DNA of 64,000 nt, taken from positions 4,428,892 through 4,492,891 of the forward strand of contig NC_066836.1 in the NCBI RefSeq assembly GCF_001640805.2, read 5' to 3'. The notes beneath the pieces were generated by a model. The model was not told the origin of the DNA, made no database searches, and was given only the letters and a program-made list of their open reading frames with translations. Each line of letters begins with the position of its first letter. The first letter of the stretch is position 1. This DNA comes from Lates calcarifer (lineage: Eukaryota; Chordata; Actinopteri; Centropomidae). The position numbers were made by a program, and so were the translations under genes. Positions 39,125 through 52,679 of the stretch are shown piece after piece.

Positions 39125-41034
39125 TTCATCAACTGTTTGTGTGTATGTGACAGCAGGATTTAACTCTCTCTGACAACATCTGGGTCACAAGCTAACACGG
39201 TGCTATTAATTTATTCCTACACACACACACACACGTATATATATATATACAGACATGAAGTATAAACACAGCTTTGACCTACATATCAACACATCACAGT
39301 CGAGCCTCGTCGTGTATAATAAAACACGTCACATCTTTCTCTTCAGTGACAGGAGGTGGATATTCTCCCTTGCTCGCCTCGATCAACAAATATAACCTGA
39401 GCGCACTTACAGTAAGCAGACGTCCACATACAGGAAATGACATATGGGGAAGTGGGGGTAAAAGTGGTGAGTGGTCACTTCCTGTTTACCTTAGTGCCTC
39501 CCCTCCTCCTCTCTTCACCTCTAAAACTCGTCCTCCACTCTCGGCTCTACTGTGATTAATGGGCGTAAAAGCCATTTTTTTCACATCTGATTCTTAAAAT
39601 TCTTACTTTACAGTGATTTCATCTGCAGTGTAGATTAGACTTAGAAGTCTAAGATGACAGATGTGAAAAGCCTGACATTATGATTTCTTGCTTTACAGCA
39701 TCAGTATTTGACTGAATTATGAAGGGAAAACATTACATCTACACAGCTTTGCACGGTTGATGGTGATAAAAGTAGACAGACAGCAGCACAAATAACAACA
39801 CAACAACACCTCAAGTACAACTTTGCTCCTAATAGACTGATTCCTTTCTCATTTGTCACCTGCTCACTTCTGATTCACATCTGGGAACCAAGAGGAACAT
39901 CAGTAAAATCAGCAGGCTGCTGATGGAAACTCCCTGCGCCCAGTCCAGTTCTTTTAAATGCATGGGAGGAGAAACAGAAGTGCTCACTTCAAAACAATGA
40001 GTACCTACCAGCCTGCAGCCTGTGTGTGTTTTATTTGTGTGTTTTCCATCGTAGGCTACTTTTGGGGGCTATAGACCAGTTAACTGGGGACAAAAGCTGT
40101 GTCCCAGTTGGAGAAAAAAGTGACTGAGATCAGCATGCATGTATGTGTGTGTTTGTGTGAGAAGGGTAGAGCGCTTGAGAGGTGTGTGACGAATAAGGCA
40201 GGCAGTTGATCACATAACCTGCACTGTCATACTCACCCATAAACTCCCTCCCACTCACATGCACACACTCTCTCTCTCTCTCTCCTCCTACTACGCACAC
40301 TCTGGCTCTCGAAAACACACACTCGTCCTCGCTCACACAGCCTCTCTGGCAGGGCGTTTCCCATCTTCCTTCGCCACAGCGGCTGCAGAGGAGAGCTCAT
40401 GCTCTACCTTAAATTAAATTTAATACTACAGTACATGCATTAATCTGCCACATCAGGAGGCACACACACACACACACACACGCTAATCGTCTCTGCCAAA
40501 AGGCCATCCATACCAGCTCTACCCCTGGATTAAAGGGTTTTATACAGTAATCTATCATGCATGATTTATTGTGTACAGCTACTGTTTGTACACTGAACGC
40601 ACTGGGTTTTATCTCCTGTGTGTCAATTAAGTCAGTGATCAGAGTGGAGCCGCAGACAAACACCAACAAGGTCATAATTAATGAGACGGCTGCAGATAAC
40701 ATCCCACGCTCTGAAGTTACAATTATACTCTCTTTCAGATAGCATAGGTCTGTCAGGTTATTGTTCTCATGTGATTATTATTATTTAGTCTAGAAAACAA
40801 TACAAAATAGCAAAAAAAAATCATTCCTAAACCCTCAAATACGCAGTTTAAAATGATATAAAGTAGGAAAAAGTCTAAGAGTCTATCTGACAGGTGTGAC
40901 AGCAGCAAAAATACTTCTTCCTGTTTACTGGTAGAGCACTCATATGGTATTTAAAAACATTACTAACAATACAGAACAAGGAGCAGCTAGAAAACGTGTG
41001 GCAAAGACATAAAATGTTCAAATTTAGTCTTAAG
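35761..41034 (-). other. zeb1 intron 1, no gene seen
   Basis: Mostly unique AT-rich sequence. AC microsatellite at 39097-39124 and a shorter one at 40461-40482. A block at 40555-40735 has several TAAT-type sites and no repeat character. No exon recognised. Confidence 0.7.
39097..39124 (+). repeat. (AC)14 microsatellite
   Basis: Uninterrupted AC run. Confidence 0.9.
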
Positions 41035-41100
41035 TGGTGGAAAATTATTATCGATTAATCATTTTGCCAACAAACTGTCAGACAATAGTGAGAAATACCT
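41035..41100 (+). repeat. short fragment of the dispersed repeat family
   Basis: AAATTATTATCGATTAATCA, followed by ...ACAAACTGTCAGA, matches an end of the family seen at 9490 and elsewhere. Confidence 0.4.
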
Positions 41101-42469
41101 GCTATAGCACACAGCAAACTTAGCAGGGAGTAGGACACTGGGATTTCTGTGATTCTGCTTGCTAACCTCCACTCAGCTCAGTCAGTCAATCTCCTCAATC
41201 CATCATTAGTAAAGTATAAAACCTGGACTTACTGCCTCTTTCAGATGTTGTGCCTTTTCCTAGTAGGATAAAGCACAGGTGGTAACATTAACGATAGTGC
41301 CATTCTACTCAAAGCCATGGCAGTGTGACAATGAGCCAGCATGACCCTGAAACTGAAGCACCTAAATGGAACTCAGCCATCATTAATTTCATTATTTACT
41401 CCTGTGCTTTTCTCACTCTGAAATGTCAACATGTCTTCTGTGAAAAAGGCCTGTTGTTAATCATCGGCGAAAATGACACATCTAGCAACCTGATGTCTGA
41501 AGTTGGTTTACATCGCTAACGTACACAGCTCTGATGATAGACACACCGGGTCAGCAGAGACCAAGTGTATTACTGTGGAACCCTCCCACCACTGATACTG
41601 TATTTAAGTCCCAGGACACCTTCAAAATACTGTTTAGGACAAACACTGTAGCTGATCAGGCTCTGTCCTGGTGTAACATCAGTCACCCTGGGGTAAGAGG
41701 CTAGCAGGCTAATCACAGTGATGTAGTCTGCCTGCCTGTCTGACCCGCTTCCCTGCGGTTTGACAAACAGCCCGGGGAACAAGGGGCTGGATTTTGGTGA
41801 AATATCTCTTTTAATAGCCCTCTGAGTCTGAAGGCTTAGATGGAGGACAGGTTTGAGGGCAGGACCTGAAGTCAGGCAGAAAATAGCTCAAGGAGACGTG
41901 TGTGTGTGCTGTCTCAAGGCTGCCTCGCCAAGAATAAGCGATTAACAGGAGCTGAACTGACCCCGTTTTCTTCTAGTCTCTGAAGCAGACCCATGGGGAT
42001 AAAAGACTAGGTAGGTTACATAAGCTCTACTCCCAGAAGACACTAAGATATACAGTATAACAGCCACGGTCACAGAGAGACTGACTGTACTGTACCATAC
42101 TACAAGCACTGCTGGTGACAGAATTCATGCATAAGCCAAGTGAGATGAATCAAAAAGAGGCAGGCATGGTGATGAGCTGTGGCTCTGCTGGGTCCAGCAG
42201 ACAACGGCCAGTTACCGGCCTCCCAGGTTTTCAGCTCCGCAGGATTCAGTCAACTAGTCAAACCAGCTGTGAATCACTGGGCAGAAGGAGGAGGAGGTCG
42301 ACTGAGAGAGAGCGAAAATCAATCTGATAGCTCGAGTATCCATGCCAGGGGCCACACAAGAGCCCGGCCGACCGGGGAGCGACTGATTCAATTTACCTAA
42401 GAAGCCCAGCTGTTACTCAGAGACACACACAGAGAGAGAAAGAGGTGTGTCTGTGTGTGTGTGAGGGAG

Positions 42470-42517
<48 letters not shown>

Positions 42518-45254
42518 AAGAAAAACTACTGTACTAGCACTTTCCTTTCTTCTCCCTTTCTTTTTCTAATTCCATTTTTATGTAGGTCTCCACTTTGGCA
42601 GACATGAGATTCAAGACTAAGACATTAAATCTTGTTGGCTTGCTAAATGAATGTGTGTGTGTGTGGGAGCTCTTTCACGGTGCCTAAGCTCATATATTAC
42701 CCATACATCACCTGCATGTGACTCTTTGATTTCATTATGGGCACAAATACACTGCAGTGCATGCGCAGCATGACCTTCAGTAAACAGGTTCCTTTTAGAA
42801 AGCTGCTCAACACTCATTTCCCTGTTCCTCCTTCTTGCTATAATAGCAGTATCACAGTCTGCACCTTTTAGGCCTGAATGTGCTGTCCTGATGGTGTAGC
42901 GTGGCGCAGTTAACTTTCATTTTGACATATTAGGAGACAACTTCTTGTAATGGCATAACACATCACATAACTTCTATCATTTATTAAGCAGGTACATCGA
43001 TGATTCTGGTACTGTCCCTTTATCCCATTTTATAAAGTAGTGTAATTTGCTATGTTTAGCTCGAAGCAGGTTTGCATCTTACTCACGATCACTCAAAAAC
43101 TACAACCTGTGCCTGTGTGATGTTGCATCTTGTCTCAGGGTGAAATGTGATTCAAAGTTCTTCACATGTGAACACAATCTTCAAGGATAAAATTCACTTG
43201 TTAGTTGAGATACTAAGAAAACGGATGATAACAATGACAACTGTAAATGGTGCCAGGGAATAATGTGGTAATATTTCTAAACACTTTCTCTTTGTATAGC
43301 TGTGAGTCTGACCTCTCTATGTCTCTCAACCTTACTTAACTTGAAAGCCTGACTCACCCTGAAGGCTGCATCTCGGAAACACATATATAACAGCCAGCAC
43401 GCAAGAACGTACACACAGACACACACAGCCGTATAGGACTGTAGAAACAGATATCCATCTGTAGCAATCACCTGCACCTTCCCTCTTCTGACACAGGTCT
43501 CAGTCTGGAGGAACCCTTCCATGCGTTTAACTGAAAACACACTTTCAGAGCTCTGGCTAATTATGCTTCAGTGCAGATGAGGTCTGGCACCCGGAGCAGA
43601 GGAGAGGGTCAAGGAATACAGAGTCCACACAGCCTCGGAGCGAGACCACACCAACATTTGTTTTATGCTGCTTGCACAGTTTGGATGGCACAGAGAAAAG
43701 TCCTGTTCAGACATCATTAGTATTAGTGAGGGACATCTGGGAATGGAAGGTTCTCTGTGGTGAATCAGCAATTTAAATCTGGTCCAGAGCTGCTTTTGTC
43801 TTTGTTTTTCTGAGACAGATTTTCTTGCATATGTAATCCCAATACGAGTGCCATCAGATCAATACGTTTGATTAACGAGGCCAGTCCTGCTGCTTTCCAT
43901 TTACTTGATGTTACTCACAAGACCGTCTTTTTAGGTAATGAGGTCGATTCTTTCCAAGCAGTTTTACAGAGTCACCATAGGTGTTGTTTACAAGAGGACA
44001 CAGAAAGATACAAATGAATAAATACAACATAAGGATAAATGTGCACTTCCACCAAGACCCAATGTATATGCATATATTTCTTAAATTCATACCAAAATAG
44101 AGATTTAATTCAGTGTCTCTTCTCATTTTCAGTGTCTTCTTTTGAGTGTTCAACAGTAGTTTTGGAAAGAACTTCACTTTTGTTGCTCAGAGCCACCCTG
44201 ATATCAAGCGCTATTAATGATGACCACCATGCTGATGGTGACCAACAACTTGTGCCACCCCCTCCCAGTGAGCAGCCATGTTTCAGTGTAAGACCAGAGG
44301 CCAGAGAGGAGAGAGTGCAGCCAAGCCACGCTACGCCAATCAGTGCTAAAGAGGTCGGAAAGGTCGCTGCCCGGCCGCTGGCGCCCATTGACTGGGAACG
44401 AGCAGCGACAAAGCATGGAGAGGCCACCTCATGAGGGGGAGGAGGAGGTAGTGGAGGAGGAGGAGGAGTCAGGACAGGTCACTGTGCTGAGGTGGGGGGA
44501 AGAGGAGGAGGCTCTGAGCACATGCCCTTAAACCACATGACACACTTGAGGAAAAGAAGAAAGCAGGGCAGCTAGCAACAAAGCAGAGAGCTGGAGCTGC
44601 TCCTGAATCCAATCATTTGAATATAAATCAGTTTATCCAGGAGCAGATGCAGGGGAATCTTCCCTGGTGGCATCAGCACCAACACAATTTACTCAGTAGC
44701 ATTACATGAGGTTTTGTATTCCAGCCCGAGCAGCTGATTAGACTGCCAAAATGTGTTGGGAAACTCCCACACACTGTCTCAAAAATGACAATATTTCTAA
44801 GCAACAAATTACAATTTCAGGTATTAAACAAGGGCCATGGCATCACTGGCACATGCTGTATAGGGATGAACAATACTAGCATTAATATATTGACCGCAGC
44901 TTTATAAAGTGTTCCTGGTTTACTGCTCCCACCACACTGGCCAAAATTCAACTAACCAACTACCACCCACTGAGCCAGAGAGCACGAGTTCTTCAAAGCA
45001 AAGCAAATGGAGTCAAATTTGAGCTGTAATGACCCAATCATCATCACAGCTTGTGATTAAATATCAACCAATTTTACACTGGACACAACACATGATTTAT
45101 ACTGGAAACCATTACTCTCCACCTTGTATTCTGTTAAAAATCAATACATGACACTGCTCATATCTTTGTTATACTAATGCATGCAGGCATTATGATCATA
45201 CTATGCAGTTTGGTACAACTTGTCCCCTGAGGACGTCCCTGTGTCTTCATGTTC
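41101..45254 (-). other. zeb1 intron 1, no gene seen
   Basis: Contains a GA microsatellite at 42477-42515, a CpG-containing block at 42170-42400 and a GC/purine-rich block at 44240-44520. Open frames through these blocks have no recognisable similarity. Confidence 0.7.
42477..42515 (+). repeat. (GA)n microsatellite
   Basis: About 19 GA units, preceded by AGAGAGAAAGAGG and TG runs; a polypurine tract on the plus strand. Confidence 0.95.
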
Positions 45255-45345
45255 CTGCTGGAGGTAGACTGATGAATCTATCTGCCAATGCTGGCCTTTA
45301 ATTTAGTATCAGATATCAGTTTCCAATATGATTGAGGTTCTTCTC
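45255..45345 (+). repeat. possible fragment of a fish repeat
   Basis: TGCTGGCCTTTAATTTAGTA then TCAGATATCAGTTTCCAATA resembles the GGCCTTTTAATA...TCAGATATCGGTATCGGCC block of a frequent teleost repeat; degenerate. Confidence 0.35.
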
Positions 45346-45539
45346 TGATTACAGTTAAATAAAAACATTTAAAGCAGTTATATTTTGTTTGCACATTGTG
45401 GCCTAACATAGAGTTTCCCTCTCAAAGTTATTAAGTAGGTCACCTTGCCTTTAAGGGGCTGCTACCAAACTGAATAAAATGTGATGTGTTCTGCCAATAG
45501 ATTTTTTTGCTAACTCTGCATTTTCCACTGAGAGTGCTG

Positions 45540-45785
45540 GCAAATTATTTGATTCTTATTATGTTGATTAATTGTTTAGTCTATAAAGCGTCTAAGAATA
45601 CAGAAAAGAACCAAAGATAACATCTTGAAATGTTTTGTTTTGTCCGACCAACAGAACAAATTCCAAAGATATTCTGTTTATTGTCATAAAAGACAAAGCA
45701 AAGCAAAAGAAAACTCTCACATTTAAGAAGCTGGAAACAATAAATCTTTAATGTTTTTGCTTCTAAGATGATCAACTAACATTAA
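45540..45785 (-). repeat. copy of the dispersed repeat family
   Basis: Well preserved: TTTAGTCTATAAAGCGTCTA, TGTTTTGTTTTGTCCGACCA, CAAAGATATTCTGTTTATTG and CACATTTAAGAAGCTGGAAA, in the order expected for the family. Confidence 0.75.
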
Positions 45786-47699
45786 TTCTATTTGTTGCTT
45801 GTGGCCTTTAAGTATAAATTTTTGGTCAGTCACTCTCAGGCCAGCGCAGAGGCCTCAGCTCGATTACCACGGGGAAAAAATTCCTGTAGTTTGTCCCTCT
45901 CTCCAAACCAACTGATCCTGGTTCAGACTGTATCACACCCGCCTGTTTTCTATTTTTGTTGATTCATGAATACAGATTTATTCCACTCTTTCAACATAAC
46001 CCAAATCAATCAGGATATGGACATTAGCTAAAAGCTTAAAATGCCACCATTAAAAAAACACACACAAATAGCTCCTGAGTCTCTGTTGTCTGTGAGACCT
46101 GGTGCACATCTGGAGTAGGAAGTCCTCTAACCAGCTTATTATCCAGCCCCAGATTCCTGTGAAATGTGCCTACGCGACACTTTCCCTGCCGTACACAGAC
46201 GCTGCGCTGTGCGCCTTGTGATCGACAAAACAAACAACAAACAGCACGACATACAGTGGATGACACTTTTCTAAAGCGTGGAAGGTTCTGGGGATTTGTT
46301 ATTTGTTTTTGCAGCCCCTTAGGATCCTCTGTTGTTTTGCTGGAGTGACAGATACTGGTGGGAGCAAATCTAGGTCGTCACTGTTCTGTGGATGCCCAGC
46401 ATTAGTAGCTATTTGACCCACTACTTTCACTGGGGTGTAGGAGATTCACACTACAAGCAACAGACTGATGAATCATCTCATAGATCACACTTTTCAGGTG
46501 GAACTTTTCAGTCACTGGCTGTCGACAGGTTATCACATAGATCCTGCTATAGTGTAGTTAAGACGACCCCTCATCATGCTGCCTTTGCTTGTTTACAATG
46601 AACCAAACAAAGGCAGCATAATGCCACCCTGTGTGGTTTTAGATAGCATGCCCCGCGCTCCATTCTGGAAGTGGCGTGACGTGTAGCACCACAGCGTCGG
46701 CGTCTGTACCGCCATGCCGGATCTCACTTGTACACGGACGTCAGTTTGGCTCTGTGACTACCTCCACTGTCGGCTTGAAGGCAGAAGAACAATGGCCTCC
46801 CATTCCGTGTTCGTACCTTTCACACAGACCGGCAAGGCGGTGCAGGATTACTGCCTTGGACCATCGGTGCAGAAGCGGCTACTGTTTCCTTGTTTCCTTC
46901 CCGGTGAGATTTCATATCAAACATCCAAAAAAAGAACATTCAGGGAGAAGTTCAACACAACAATGGTTGGCAAGTTCTCAATCTGGTGATAATAAATCAC
47001 CAAAATTAGGTGAAAATAAAAGACAAAAAGTAGTTTTCAGGTCTGAATGTGTCCATCTGTATGAATGTGAACTGTAGCTGCTGAGCTGGTGTGCTGACTA
47101 AACTAACTTTGGATTAAAAAAAACAGTACAGTAATGTGACACTATGCCATGCGGTGGTATAATACCATATGAGATGAGAAAATGAAAGCTGAACCAGAAC
47201 AACCATGTAATTAGATGGTGAATATAATGTGCAAAATCACACTCTCAGCAGGGTTTTAATTAAATAAATGCAACAGTTTTGCGGCATTTTTTTTTGCAGG
47301 AGCAGAATCTCAGTGCAGAGGCAAAACTGCTCCACAGCGAACAGCATGTATTAGTCTTCTAGAGCCAACCACCCATGTTATATTTTAAATTACAGGTGTG
47401 TTCAACTCTCAAGCATAGGTCATTCACTGTTCCCTGGGTCTGTTGGTGAGGTGCTGTTATCGCTGCACCAAGCAGCTCTGTATGCACCATGTTATCTGTG
47501 AATATACCTCTCCCAGACAAATTATCTTCCCACTTATTTTACTTAGTCATGCATTTGATTGTGATTCTTACAATGATGCAGCTGAAAAGTGGCAGACGAG
47601 CTATTTGTCTGCATTGTCAGATACTGCTCAGCATTTGAGGCAGTGATAAGAAAGAAAAGATGACAGCACAGGCAGTGATTTTTACATGTTTTCAGTGGA
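45786..47699 (-). other. zeb1 intron 1 segment with a CpG-rich patch
   Basis: The CpG-rich patch at about 46640-46910 stands out from AT-rich flanks and is preceded by a 12-bp-stem hairpin at 46576-46619. No minus-strand zeb1 exon was recognised here. Confidence 0.6.
46640..46910 (+). other. CpG-rich patch with open frame and splice-donor-like end
   Basis: About 20 CpGs in about 260 bp. It contains overlapping plus-strand open frames (46676-47077 and 46714-46989) and ends at a donor-like CCCG|gtgaga near 46903. The predicted protein is not recognised. It could be a promoter and first exon of an unannotated plus-strand transcript, an inserted retro-copy, or a regulatory CpG cluster. Confidence 0.3.
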
Positions 47700-47920
47700 G
47701 CTGAGGATCAATCTGCAGCAAGTTCGATAAATGATAAATGATTTAAGACTCAGTTTTAAGCAAAAATGCCAAAAACACACCAGTTGTTTATTCTCAAATG
47801 TGAAGATTTGCTTTTTTTCATGGCTTATGAAAATATAGTCCAAACATTTAATCAATTAATCAAGAATATCACTGGCGGATCAACTGACAATACGAATAAC
47901 TGTTGCTGAAATGCAGCACG
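47700..47920 (+). repeat. copy of the dispersed repeat family
   Basis: TATTCTCAAATGTGAAGATT followed by TGCTTTTTTTC, AATATAGTCCAAACATTTAA and ATCAATTAATCAAGAATATC, ending near GTTGCTGAAATGCAGC. Confidence 0.65.
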
Positions 47921-50394
47921 AGTTTTCTGGACCACTTTTCGAGATCTTTCAAAGAGTGACACGGTGGGAAGAGGACACTGCTCTTAAACCCAAACAGCTG
48001 GGTTTAACCACCCAACCTGCTGGAGTGTCCTTGACAGGAAATCCCTTCTTGTTCCAGCTGATCCTGACCTTTGACCTCCATGTGCAAGAGGAGGAATTCT
48101 CTACAAGCATCAGTCAGATATTAGATTGGACAACATTGCAAAACAAAGTGACAGGCAGGATCTGTCCAGGCTGCTCAGTGAACTGATGCATGAGCCGTGT
48201 ACTCTCTCTGCTGTGGGTTCAGTGCTGCCTTATGACCTTTAACACAAGGCCCAACCCCCCTTTCTCTGTCTTCCATCTTTCCCTGTCACTCTGCACTGCA
48301 AGTGGGGGGTGGGGTCGACCTCTTCTAGGTGCAACAAGGTTAATATCCTCTCAATCGGGCCTCATTCATCAGTGGGTGATGAAAGTAGAGCTGGTGATCA
48401 AACCAAAGAGAGAACTACAAAAGATAGAGAGACTCTTCTATCAAAGCAGAAACACGAAGTTTGGAGAAACCTTGTGCTGGTTTCTGCTCTCTGTGTTTTA
48501 ATGCCGTCTCCACTGACCTTCCCCACAGTTGGGGTTATCGCACTGGAGATGTCATTCAGGTCCACCTATTAAGTCTTTAATCACACAGAACACTCTCTCC
48601 CCTCACCCTGCCTGCCACAGCCTTCAAAACCGTTTATAATATAATGATTATCATAAAATATAATGGGAGAGATGGAGTTTTAGAGCCACTCAAACGACAG
48701 CTAGAGTGCAGAGCAGAGGACTCAGTAACTTCCAGCACATCTTGTGTTTCAATCCACACCCTGATTTTCCAGATATGCTTTCATTGCAACTCATAATGTA
48801 TTTTCAATTTGGACGAGGACTAATTTAATATCCATTAGCATCCATCCATCCTATCTCACTGGGGCCAAACAAAGGATATCCTACAGGCAATCAGGTAATG
48901 TACAGGCATTCAGATAATCATACATCGGATCAATAAACTACAGTCAACATATTTGCCACCTAATCTGTCTTCGTGGTGACTCTGCAATGCAAATGTTTAG
49001 GTTACAAAACCGCTTGTTAAATGGTCGACAAGCTCCTCGCATCTCTGACATGACGACACACAGATGTTAACCATATCCCAGAAGTTCACAGATCAAAGAT
49101 CATAAAGTAGCAGAAAAGCTTAATATATCCAATAGGTGATTTTGCTTTTAAGCCAGAAAACTCTGTTCTCTTTGGCTTGTTTTTTTGGCATGGAAGTCCT
49201 GCCTGCAGAATTAATGTGTCCTCTCCCTTACACCGGCTGTACACTGTGAGTTTCAACAGAATAAAACACTTCCACCTTATCAATAATAATCTCTGTCAGC
49301 CTGATTTATGCCCCAGCAGGTACTGCTGCACTGCTGTGGTCGTGATCTCCTACTCACTACCAGCTCCCCTTACATTTCCCTTCCTATTTTCACCTGCTCA
49401 GTATTCACATCACACACGCTCTCTCCCTGGCAGAAAACTCCTCTGGAAATAGGTCGCACAACTGTAGACTTCGCTGGTTACAAAGAGCTGTTTTAGCAAC
49501 AGTTAAAGCTGAGAAGTGTGATGTGTAAAACATGGCATCTGTGTGTTTAGCGGTGTCTCTGAGAGATGCTGCCTCTGCAACGCATGCTTAGCTTATGGGG
49601 GGAAGTGTGTACTGCCCAGAGCACTTTCTGTATGTGTGCCATGGTTGACTAGGCTACGCTAAACTAAGCACTCAGCTTAACGCTCGACCAGGCGAGCCTT
49701 GGGGTGGGTCTGCCTTGAGCTTTTGGGTTAACATGGCTGTCATGTCAAAAATGCTCCTGAATAACACTGCTGACCTCGGCTGTCTGCACAAACTGGGGTC
49801 AACTGTAGGGTAACATCAGTCAAAATGTTTGTTTTGCACTTTAAGCTTGTGTGAGAAAATAGGCTGGATACCCACCTACCTACTGAAACATACAACATAT
49901 AGCTTCCTTAAAATCTTGTATCTCTTAGCATGTATAAAAACATGTTTTTAGCATCTGTATCAAAACCTCTGGCTACTGGCTCACCCCTCCCCTGATATAA
50001 AACCATACAAATATGACATAAAACCACATTTGACCTGCTCTCGCCCCCTGATCTAAACAGCACAGATGATGGGGCATGTGGGTGGAGGGTTACATCAGTG
50101 CTGTACTGCAACCTCCAAAGGCTCCATTCTTGCAAAGTCATGCACATTTTTGAGCAATCAAATCAAATCTCCTCTCATAATCATACTCAAACATTTCTGT
50201 TTCTCTCAGAAACACAACACATTACAGAAGCAGAGGACAGTCTGAGTCTGTGTCTTGAAGTAACAGCAGTTGTGACTGTTTACTTAGATTTGGTTTATTG
50301 AATCAGCAAATTTGTGTGAGGGTAATTCACAGTAAGAACCCTGAGCACTGCAAATACATACAGAGAACTGAATAATGAACTTTCAACTCAAGCT
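47921..50394 (-). other. zeb1 intron 1, no gene seen
   Basis: Unique sequence. Open frames of 62-103 codons occur, but none shows a recognisable domain or splice context. Confidence 0.7.
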
Positions 50395-50580
50395 AAAAAG
50401 ATAATTAATCAATGAATCTATTGACAGAAAATTAATCAGAGACTGTTTGTCAATTAGTTAAGTCTTATTCCAGCTCCTCAAATGTGAACATTTTCTGCTT
50501 TTCTCGTCTTTTGAGATAGTTAACTGAATAATAAGAAGTCTTGTCGGAGGTTTTCACATTTTTCTAACAAAAGGGAAATT
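50395..50580 (+). repeat. copy of the dispersed repeat family
   Basis: AGCTCCTCAAATGTGAACAT followed by TTTCTGCTTTTCT, preceded by ATTGACAGAAAATTAATCAG. Confidence 0.65.
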
Positions 50581-52642
50581 GGCAGGTTTATCAGTGATAA
50601 AAATAAAAGTTGGATGCAGCTTTTAACTGAAAGTAATCTACTTAAAAACGCTACAACACAATTCAAATATTACAATAAAATGCCATCACTACTGCATTAG
50701 AGTTACTGTACTAATCCACCTGTGTCCTAACTTGGTCGAAGGGTAAGCCCTTATGAATGGGTCTGTGTATCCAGTCAGCAGCCTAATTTCATAATCAGAA
50801 CACAGATGGAGAACGGACAGAGCTGCAGCTTCCCCCTCCCCCCTCCCACTAACAATATCTCCATCTTCCAAATCCAGCAGGTTACTTCACACCATCCCAC
50901 CATCTTACATCATATTACTTAATCAGACCACTGTATTTTTGGCACTGCCAGCGCAAAACTGCCCATCTACTGTATGTCAGGAGTTGGCAGCGGCAGTGGC
51001 GAGCTCTGCGGGCAGCTCTCTGGCACGTAGCCTCGGTTGGCACAGCAGTTCTGTCCTCACTAAATGAAGACCATGCCGCTGCCGTCTGGGTGCCGGGCGG
51101 CTAGCTAGCTCGCTTTGAATGGCTGTCAGCGAGGCCGGCGTCAAGCTGGGAGATGAGTCCGTGCCCGGGTACCGAAAAAGCTGGCAGTGCAGGGGGAAGG
51201 CTTCATTATCTGAGTGGCACACAAACAGAGCACGAGAGCGATCTCCATATGCTTTCAGCCGTTGGATTAAAAGTTCAACCGAACCTCTGGGGTGATTGGA
51301 GGGGGCACAGCTACTGGCGTGATATTCTCAAAGAGCTTTACCTCGCTACACAACAAGTGTGTTTGGTATAAATTCAAAAGGTTTGGTCCCACAACACTAT
51401 CTGGGAACATTTCCCACAAAGCATCTAAGATGATCTTTAATCTATTAACTTGCACGTAAGCAGATCAAACTGTCGTATTTGGTGCATTAAAACGCTTGTT
51501 CCACCTACTTTGTTTCAGCCTCTTATGTCTGGGCGCAGGATAGACTGAGCAGTAGAGACCCTCCATGAACACACTGTGAAAATACCAGCCTGTTTTGAGA
51601 GCATAATGAGATGCGAGCCTACTTTTCCTTTACAGGTGTGTTTAGGGAAAACATCAAAAATAAACAATTCAAGGCTCTTCTGCGCAGGGGTAGGCAATAA
51701 AAGACAAAGGCATAATCCTAAGCCTGCAGGCGTACAAAGCAAACTCCCTAGATATACAGCCAGTCTGTGAGGATATACGTGTGTGTGTGTGTGTGTGGTG
51801 TGTGTGTGCCTGTTTACCCGGTCACACAATGCAGGGAGGAGGGGGAAGGAAAACACGGGGACAGGCAGGACCTTCCGAACGCAGTTTAGCAAAATGTCAA
51901 GCACGTTCAGATCGCCAGTCGACTGAAATGTCATCCAGACGAGGCAGCAAAGAGGCAAACACTGCAGAGGTGTATCTGCGCAGAGTGAATGCCAGACAAA
52001 TATTTATTATTACGACACCTTCTGGCCACAAATGTGCTCAATTTGCCATAACAATTAAGGGATGCAGGCGGATTAAACTCCAGAACACCTAAGCCTGCTC
52101 AGTGTTTTTTTTTCCCACTAAACACCATTAAACTTGATGTAAACTTAATGCTTCTCAAAGTGTGTGTATTTAAGTGACTGTGTGTGTTTTGGACAAGGTT
52201 AAATTCTCAAATAAACACGAGAGGCAATGGACATTACACATTATAGCCTTGGAGAAGGATCCACTTTTAAAAATAACTAAAAAGGAGCCAACTAAGGTTG
52301 AGTCAAGTCCAATTAATGCAGAAGGCACTTTTAAGAAAACAAGTTTGACACAAAGTGCTTAAAATACAGAAATGAAAGCAGCTCAGATTCGCAGTCATAC
52401 GACACAGCTTGAGGGAAACTATGTGTGCTCAGACCAGCTTGGTCTGTTAAGAGGTACTGGGCAGGGGTGTAGCTTTCCTCCCCTGAAGTGTGGTATAATG
52501 TAATTGTGCTGAAGGGCTGCATGCTCACGCCACAGGAGGAGAGTTTTATATCGAAGCCTGCCTGCTGTAACGGTGTCAGATGGTATTTATGAGACTTGTA
52601 ATGGGGCTGAAGCCCAGGCACACCTGCTACGCTGGGAAGGGA

Positions 52643-52679
<37 letters not shown>

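Noticed and set aside
44039..44434. 131-codon plus frame and antisense 105-codon frame at the GC/purine-rich block
   Set aside because: Both strands open because of composition; no recognised similarity and no clear exon borders.
51515..51958. 147-codon minus-strand frame in intron 1
   Set aside because: Reads through a TG microsatellite as a Thr-His run; no homology or start context.
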